A stretch of 64,000 nt of DNA, taken from positions 15,634 to 79,633 of the forward strand of contig DATALZ010000057.1 of the NCBI GenBank assembly GCA_036260805.1, given 5' to 3'. The notes under the pieces were generated by a model. The model had not been told where the DNA came from. It worked only from the letters and a program-made list of their open reading frames with translations, and ran no database searches. Below, piece after piece: positions 59,432 through 64,000 of the stretch (position 1 is the stretch's first letter; each line of letters opens with the position of its first letter). The stretch is from Thermocaproicibacter sp036260805. Lineage in GTDB: Bacteria; Bacillota; Clostridia; Oscillospirales; Acutalibacteraceae. The position numbers were made by a program, and so were the translations under genes.

Positions 59432-59460
59432 CATAGATTAGCTTTGTCCAACATACATTT
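59432..59460 (+). promoter_or_regulatory. Sigma-E-like promoter upstream of spoIIM
   Basis: CATACATTT (59452-59460) matches the sigma-E -10 consensus CATACAnT. CATAGA (59432-59437), 14 bases before it, is a partial match to the ATATT-type -35. spoIIM is a sigma-E gene in Bacillus. Confidence 0.55.
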
Positions 59461-59522
59461 ATTATAGTCAATACAGCCCCGACCCTTTAGTATTTGACTT
59501 TACTTCCGGGAGGAATAAATGT

Positions 59523-60173
59523 ATGGGCGTTATTGCAATTAGATATCGGAATAGGAATCGGAGAAAAGCGTTAAATAGTTTAGGAAAAGACCTGCTAAGT
59601 GCAATTCAGGAAAATCAGGCTATGTTTCTGCTTTCACTAATTCTGTTAGCCGGCATGATATTAGGTTCAATTTATGCCAGAAATGCGGGATTTAGTGCAT
59701 TGAATCGGCTTGATTTTCTTTTTGCCGGTAATTTTAAGGCAAGGCTGTCTCAGCCTTTTCTAATGGTATTTACCGCTTCATTTGCTTCTTCTTTTATCTT
59801 TATATTTGCATGTTTTCTTTGTGGACTCTCCATGTGGGGAGCGTTTTTCATTCCTATTATAATCGCATTTCGCGGATTTGGATTAGGGTTGACTTCCGGG
59901 TATCTTTACTCGGCCTATAGCTGGAAGGGGATACTCTATAATCTGGGAGTTATTCTTCCGGGAGCATTTGTCTGCTGCTTTGCTATTCTTCTTGCTTCGC
60001 TCGAAGGAGTACGTTATTCAAGGATGCTGGCAGCTCGCAGCCCGGGCTCAGTTAGTGGTATTACACTTAAGAGTTATATTCTGCGCTTTGGCGCCATATT
60101 GGGGCTTGCTTGCGCAGCAGCGATAATAGATACATTGTTGTCGGCTTTATTGGGTGGTTGTTTCTCGTTTTAA
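59523..60173 (+). CDS. spoIIM: Stage II sporulation protein M
   Basis: A 216-residue protein with about five membrane segments, keeping the family pattern (FRGFGLGLTSGYLYS). SpoIIM works with SpoIID and SpoIIP to thin septal peptidoglycan for engulfment. SD GGGAGGAA precedes ATG 59523. It lies before xerD, as in many Firmicutes. A tail of about 20 residues extends beyond the last conserved helix. Confidence 0.93.
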   Translation: MGVIAIRYRNRNRRKALNSLGKDLLSAIQENQAMFLLSLILLAGMILGSIYARNAGFSALNRLDFLFAGNFKARLSQPFLMVFTASFASSFIFIFACFLCGLSMWGAFFIPIIIAFRGFGLGLTSGYLYSAYSWKGILYNLGVILPGAFVCCFAILLASLEGVRYSRMLAARSPGSVSGITLKSYILRFGAILGLACAAAIIDTLLSALLGGCFSF

Positions 60174-60193
60174 TAATTGAAGGGGAAGAGCAA

Positions 60194-61087
60194 ATGAAGG
60201 ATTATTGTGCGGATTTTAAAGATTATCTAATTAATCTGAAATCAGTTTCCAAAAATACGTTGGAATCTTATATCCGCGATGTAGAACATTTTTTGGCTTA
60301 TTCTGAAGAACATAGCTTTTCAGATCCGGCGGCAATTTCTGCAGATTTTATCCAAAAATATGCTGACTGCTTAAATGAAATGCATAAGTCAAATTCTACA
60401 ATTCTGAGAAATGTTGCTTCCATCCGATGCTTTTATAACTATTTGATCTACACTGGACAAGCCACTGTAAATCCGGCAAAAACGGTTAAATTAGAAAAGC
60501 AGCCCCGGAAATTTCCACAGATACTAAGCGGAAAAGAAATTGAAACGCTGCTTTCTCAACCGGACGTAACCACTCCAAAAGGCTGCCGTGACAGAGCAAT
60601 GCTTGAGCTGCTTTATGCTACGGGGATCCGTGTCTCTGAGCTTATTGAATTAAATATAGATGATATTGACTTAAACTCAGGAGTTCTTTCCTGTAATAGT
60701 GGAAAATCTCAGCGAATCATTCCGGTATATTCTACGGCTATTGCTGCGGTTTCTGACTATATCTTAAGAATACGTTCAAAAATAATTACTGCTGAAGGCG
60801 GAGAAGCCTTATTTATTAATCTAAATGGCTGTCGGCTCACACGACAGGGATTTTGGAAAATCGTTAAAACTTATGCGCAGCAGGCCAGGATAGTAAAGGA
60901 AATAACCCCTCATACACTTCGCCATTCTTTTGCGCTTCATTTACTTGAGAATGGAGCGGAATTAAAAGATATTCAGGCAATGCTTGGCCACGCAGATATT
61001 TCATCGACTCAGGTTTACGTTCATCTATTAAATGATCATTTTAAAGAAGTATACAATCAGTGCCATCCACGTGCAAAATTAGGCTAG
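60194..61087 (+). CDS. xerD: Tyrosine recombinase XerD
   Basis: A 297-residue recombinase. SAM-like core-binding domain (about 1-90), then the catalytic domain with Arg in YATGIRVSEL, HTLRHSFALHLLENGA, the GHADIS His and the nucleophile Tyr in TQVYVHL. It resolves chromosome dimers at dif. ATG 60194 follows GGGGAAGAG; the frame opening at 60110 is inside spoIIM. Confidence 0.93.
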   Translation: MKDYCADFKDYLINLKSVSKNTLESYIRDVEHFLAYSEEHSFSDPAAISADFIQKYADCLNEMHKSNSTILRNVASIRCFYNYLIYTGQATVNPAKTVKLEKQPRKFPQILSGKEIETLLSQPDVTTPKGCRDRAMLELLYATGIRVSELIELNIDDIDLNSGVLSCNSGKSQRIIPVYSTAIAAVSDYILRIRSKIITAEGGEALFINLNGCRLTRQGFWKIVKTYAQQARIVKEITPHTLRHSFALHLLENGAELKDIQAMLGHADISSTQVYVHLLNDHFKEVYNQCHPRAKLG

Positions 61088-61102
61088 GAGTGATTTTTTA
61101 GT

Positions 61103-61924
61103 ATGTTTTTTAACTATAATAAGCCCGGCCCCGGAATTCGAAAAGATGCACCAAAGCAAAAAGCAGTGCCGCGTTTCTTTTCAATTTTCCAAAGAAAGTT
61201 CTTTGATTTAATGAAGTTGAACCTATTATTCTGCGTCCCGGTTGTTATAGCAGCTGCGTTGATTTTGTTGCTTAATATGATAACTCCACTGGTTATAATC
61301 GATTTTCTGCCGATTGTATTGCTGTCACCTTTTGTAGCAGGCCTTACAATTGTTACCAGAAATTACGCCCGTGAAGAGCATGCTTTTATTTTTTCTGATT
61401 TTAAAGAAGCGATAAAGAATAACTGGCGTACTTTTTTGATAAATGGTGCTTTATGCTACGCCGTTGCAATGATACTTGATGTATCAATTCCGTATTATTG
61501 GAAGAATGGGTTGAAAAATCCTCTTTCTTCAGTCGCAGCCTGTATCTGTATTTTAATTACGGTGATTTTTTTATTCAGCCAATATTATGTCCCGGTGATG
61601 ATTGTTACATTTGACCTTAAGTATAGCCAAATATTAAAGAATTCTTTCATCTTTGCAATTTTGGGCCTTTGGCGTAATGTTTTGATTACTGTTCTTCTTG
61701 GCATTCTGGCACTGCTGTTTTATTTGTCACAAATAATGCCTCTTCTTATTCTAATAGCAGCTCTGTTTACACTTCTCCTGTTGTTTTCATATTGTTCCTT
61801 CCTTATAAATTTTGCTGCGTATCCCTTGATTGACAAAATGATGATACAGCCATATAACAAAAACGACAAGGATAACAGTGGGGAAGAGGATAGAGATTCC
61901 AAAGATTTTACTGACAGGGTATAG
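61103..61924 (+). CDS. DUF624 (YesL-like) membrane protein
   Basis: A 273-residue protein with about six membrane segments and a charged, polar C-terminal tail (NKNDKDNSGEEDRDSKD). The family is found in Firmicutes, often near glycan-uptake genes, function unknown. SD TAGGAG precedes ATG 61103. It is 15 bases after xerD and convergent with the second recombinase, 2 bases from its stop. Confidence 0.8.
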   Translation: MFFNYNKPGPGIRKDAPKQKAVPRFFSIFQRKFFDLMKLNLLFCVPVVIAAALILLLNMITPLVIIDFLPIVLLSPFVAGLTIVTRNYAREEHAFIFSDFKEAIKNNWRTFLINGALCYAVAMILDVSIPYYWKNGLKNPLSSVAACICILITVIFLFSQYYVPVMIVTFDLKYSQILKNSFIFAILGLWRNVLITVLLGILALLFYLSQIMPLLILIAALFTLLLLFSYCSFLINFAAYPLIDKMMIQPYNKNDKDNSGEEDRDSKDFTDRV

Positions 61925-61926
61925 AG

Positions 61927-62943
61927 TCATTTATTCTCGTCCTTTTTAGGTTTTAAGGTTATTATTTGTCTTTGCTTCACTTCCGCAAGCGGATTCGCTT
62001 TTGCAGCGTTTGCCATTTGATCATTTGAAACGTGTGTATAAATCTCTGTTGTGCCAAGGTTCTCATGACCTAAAATATCTTTAAGAACTCGTATGTCAAC
62101 ATGACCCTGTTGGTACATTAATGTTGCTGCTGTATGGCGAAGTTTATGTACCGAATATCCGGGCCCGCCAAGATCTATTTGAGCGAGATATTTTTTAACC
62201 AGATATTGTACGGTTTTTGGACTGATCCGTTTTCTTTGACTGCTGATGAAAAGGGCATTTCGGTCGATCAGGCCATCTTTCGGTCTAACCGATAAATAGC
62301 GCTGAATTGCCTCGATGCAGGAATCATTCAGATATACCATGCGCTCTTTGTTGCCTTTTCCTGTGATTTTCATTGTCGCAGAACTTAAGTGTACATCATT
62401 GATATTTAGTCCTACAAGCTCAGAAAGGCGCATTCCGCAGTTCAAAAATAAAACTAGAATACAATAATCGCGCTCGCGTGTTTTTCCTTCTACTTTTGAT
62501 AACAGTTCAAGACATTGCTCCAAAGTCAAGTACTTTGGCAATGTCTTTTTTAATTTTGGTGTCTCAAGTTCCTGTACAGGGTTTTTTGTCAGTTTTCCGG
62601 TCTTGTCAGTAAGAAATTTAAAGAAACTTCGCAGACTGGAGACCTTTCTGGAGCGCGTTGCTGCACTGTTACCGCGTTCTGTACTTAAAAAGTTCATGTA
62701 TTCAAAAACTTGGGTAAGATCAATTGTTTTGACAAGATCAAGATCAATATCCGAAATATTTATAGTTTCAAAATCCTGTTCTGGCGGAACTAAGCCTCGT
62801 TTCTTTTTTATATATCGAAAGAATGTACGAAGATCCAGATAATACTCTTCAACTGTTTTCGGTGATTTTCCTTTAATAGTGCCAATATAGCCAAGAAATT
62901 CACGGATAACCAACGGAGCTTCCTCGAAAATATTGTTTTTCAT
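61927..62943 (-). CDS. Tyrosine recombinase, XerC-like
   Basis: About 338 residues. An N-terminal SAM-like domain (IREFLGYIGTIKGKSPKTVEEYYLDLRTFFRYI) and a catalytic domain with Arg in NCGMRLSELVG, HKLRHTAATLMYQQG, LGHENLGTT and Tyr in TEIYTHVS. It is longer than XerD by an insertion near residue 60. Similar chromosomal recombinases are conserved in Clostridia, probably as XerC partner; an integrase of the element to its right is possible but less likely. Starts at 62943, 62952 and TTG 62961 are all possible. Confidence 0.88.
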   Translation of the reverse strand: MKNNIFEEAPLVIREFLGYIGTIKGKSPKTVEEYYLDLRTFFRYIKKKRGLVPPEQDFETINISDIDLDLVKTIDLTQVFEYMNFLSTERGNSAATRSRKVSSLRSFFKFLTDKTGKLTKNPVQELETPKLKKTLPKYLTLEQCLELLSKVEGKTRERDYCILVLFLNCGMRLSELVGLNINDVHLSSATMKITGKGNKERMVYLNDSCIEAIQRYLSVRPKDGLIDRNALFISSQRKRISPKTVQYLVKKYLAQIDLGGPGYSVHKLRHTAATLMYQQGHVDIRVLKDILGHENLGTTEIYTHVSNDQMANAAKANPLAEVKQRQIITLKPKKDENK

Positions 62944-63473
62944 ATATATCATTCCAATCAAATTTTCCTGTGAAACAGTTTCACGGTACTAATCAAATTT
63001 TACTACTCTTTTAACGTTCAAAATAATAATAAATTAACTATTTTTATTATGGAATGCAGATTTTTATGGCTAAAACTGTTATAGGTATTACACATTTCAG
63101 CTCTAATTCATAACGACATAAAATCTTAGCACCTATTTTATTGTACAACAATCTATTTATTGATACAAATATCGTACTAGTACTAATAAAGTGAATATCC
63201 AAATTAATACTCATATTCAATAAGTATTCCTCCTGAGATTCAACGAAAGGCCAAATTCAAGTAATTACGAGTTGGTATAAAATATAGGCTAATACACAAA
63301 ATAACTATTAAGTGTGTTTCTAAGGAATGGGCCTTAATAACCGGTAAATCATTTGTTCTGCCAAAACCTGATGTCAATGCGATCGAAATGAAAAAATAGC
63401 TTTTGCCCCTACCTATATTATACAAAATATTTATTTTGTATAATTGTATCCCAAAAATTAGGAACTGTCAAGA
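62944..63473. other. AT-rich gene-free stretch at the edge of a possible mobile region
   Basis: No ORF with a ribosome site was found on either strand. The stretch is much richer in A and T than the genes on its left and contains a perfect 12-bp palindrome (63417-63444). No obvious direct repeat or tRNA end marking an attachment site was seen. Confidence 0.6.
63417..63444. repeat. Perfect 12-bp palindrome with an ATTT centre
   Basis: ATTATACAAAAT (63417-63428) and ATTTTGTATAAT (63433-63444). It could be a bidirectional hairpin or a regulator site. It contains TATAAT-like sequence on both strands and lies downstream of the minus-strand Cys-rich gene. Confidence 0.65.
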
Positions 63474-63812
63474 TTATAACTCTTTTCGCCCTTCCGTGCT
63501 ATCTTCTGGGAGTTCCACGCCTAGCTTATCCATAATTGCATCTATCTTTTTTTCTGTCATGCTCTCACGCCTCCAACGACGTTTTATCTTGAAATGCAAA
63601 GGCATTGTATTCCGATTTTCAAAGAAGGTGCATTCTTTGACTATACGGTTTTCAAATTCTCCTCGTACACATTTCGCGCATCTATGACGGTACATTCCTT
63701 CTACAGCATGCTGATATGGACATTGCCGTGCCGTACAGACCCTACAACAGCAATTATGACAATCCCAGGGATAACTACTACAGTACCACCCACGACCTTT
63801 TTGTTTTCCCAT
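63474..63812 (-). CDS. Cys-rich protein of unknown function, probable mobile-element gene
   Basis: About 112 residues from ATG 63812 (or GTG 63821). The first half has ten or more Cys in a zinc-knuckle-like pattern (SSYPWDCHNCCCRVC, CPYQHAVEG, RCAKCVRGEF, KECTFFE). The second half is basic, then acidic. GAGGTGG lies 3-12 bases upstream depending on the start. I do not recognise a named family; the Cys pattern and position suggest a small element-encoded DNA-associated protein. It follows a truncated ORF on the same strand. Confidence 0.5.
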   Translation of the reverse strand: MGKQKGRGWYCSSYPWDCHNCCCRVCTARQCPYQHAVEGMYRHRCAKCVRGEFENRIVKECTFFENRNTMPLHFKIKRRWRRESMTEKKIDAIMDKLGVELPEDSTEGRKEL

Positions 63813-63830
63813 CAGACCCACGCCACCTCA

Positions 63831-64000
63831 TCACATTTTACCGACTGCCAAATATTGCTCCAACGCCAACTTCTGCCGATTGTTCATTTTTGTGTTCTTT
63901 GCAGTCTCAAGGATTTCCGACAAATCCCCGCCATTTGCTTCAAGCAACGTCCGTACTGTACTTGCGCAGCCACGAACATAGAACTTTGAAAACCGTATAG
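63831..64000 (-). CDS. C-terminal fragment of a gene running off the right edge
   Basis: An open minus-strand frame enters from beyond 64000 and stops at TGA 63831, giving 55 residues that include FYVRGCASTVRTLLEANGG and end LALEQYLAVGKM. Helical content and the Arg/Glu/Lys balance look like real protein. It ends 10-19 bases before the Cys-rich gene, so both are probably one transcription unit. The family is not recognised. Confidence 0.45.
   Translation of the reverse strand, partial: IRFSKFYVRGCASTVRTLLEANGGDLSEILETAKNTKMNNRQKLALEQYLAVGKM

Noticed and set aside
63594..64000. Plus-strand open frames at the right edge
   Set aside because: Composition is poor (Thr/Pro/His-rich), no SD was seen, and the minus strand offers two adjacent frames with better protein character.

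Overview
The window looks like a chromosomal segment of an anaerobic, endospore-forming member of the Clostridia, most likely of the Oscillospiraceae (Ruminococcaceae) type. This is inferred from a complete spoIIIAA-AH operon, spoIIM, a SCIFF ranthipeptide with its radical SAM maturase, an L27 with a cleavable N-terminus next to the Prp protease, a bifurcating-type [FeFe] hydrogenase, hybrid-cluster protein, moderate G+C, and frequent TTG/GTG starts behind strong Shine-Dalgarno sequences. No rRNA, tRNA, CRISPR array or complete insertion sequence was seen.

Layout. 1-3716: the start of a probable M3 peptidase, then a divergent Crp/Fnr regulator and a ferredoxin-cupin-hcp nitrosative/redox stress operon sharing a palindromic operator. 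3757-13875: an RluA-type pseudouridine synthase, pyrE, radC-uvrB-uvrA DNA repair, a membrane protein-PspA-GIDE envelope-stress operon and a HAD phosphatase. 14105-18276: the hydC-hydB-hydA hydrogenase operon behind a promoter that overlaps a Rex-like site. 18277-20802: an accessory island with palindromic repeats, two inverted copies of a two-hairpin element whose stems covary, and a lone P4/D5-type primase-helicase gene. 20858-26036: the spoIIIA operon. 26104-33762: housekeeping genes (nusB, a TsaD paralog, xseA, xseB, ispA, L21 leader-rplU-prp-rpmA, obgE, mini-RNase III, YitT). 33817-38477: a GntR-controlled ABC transporter operon, followed by an opposite-strand 54-residue Cys-rich gene absent from simple ORF calls. 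38728-50867: an rRNA methyltransferase, ilvE, a second RluA-type enzyme, an amino-acid ABC importer, a PLC-like protein, luxS, a LysM-G5-M23 endopeptidase, murA, a WalJ-like hydrolase and rlmH.

50899-54530 is a minus-strand lysine operon (asd-dapA-dapB plus a free-standing aspartokinase-type tandem ACT protein) under a lysine riboswitch with its own terminator. Its promoter overlaps, back to back, that of queA-tgt. 56787-61924 carries yajC, a TIGR04086 membrane protein, the SCIFF peptide and maturase, spoIIM behind a sigma-E-like promoter, xerD and a DUF624 protein. A second tyrosine recombinase faces it. The last kilobase is AT-rich, then carries minus-strand Cys-rich and truncated ORFs that look like the edge of a mobile element.

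Most of the window is conserved core. The least explained parts are the two-hairpin repeat pair with the stranded primase at 18.4-20.6 kb, the PspA-GIDE operon, the orphan ACT module, the 54-residue Cys-rich protein and the right-hand edge.
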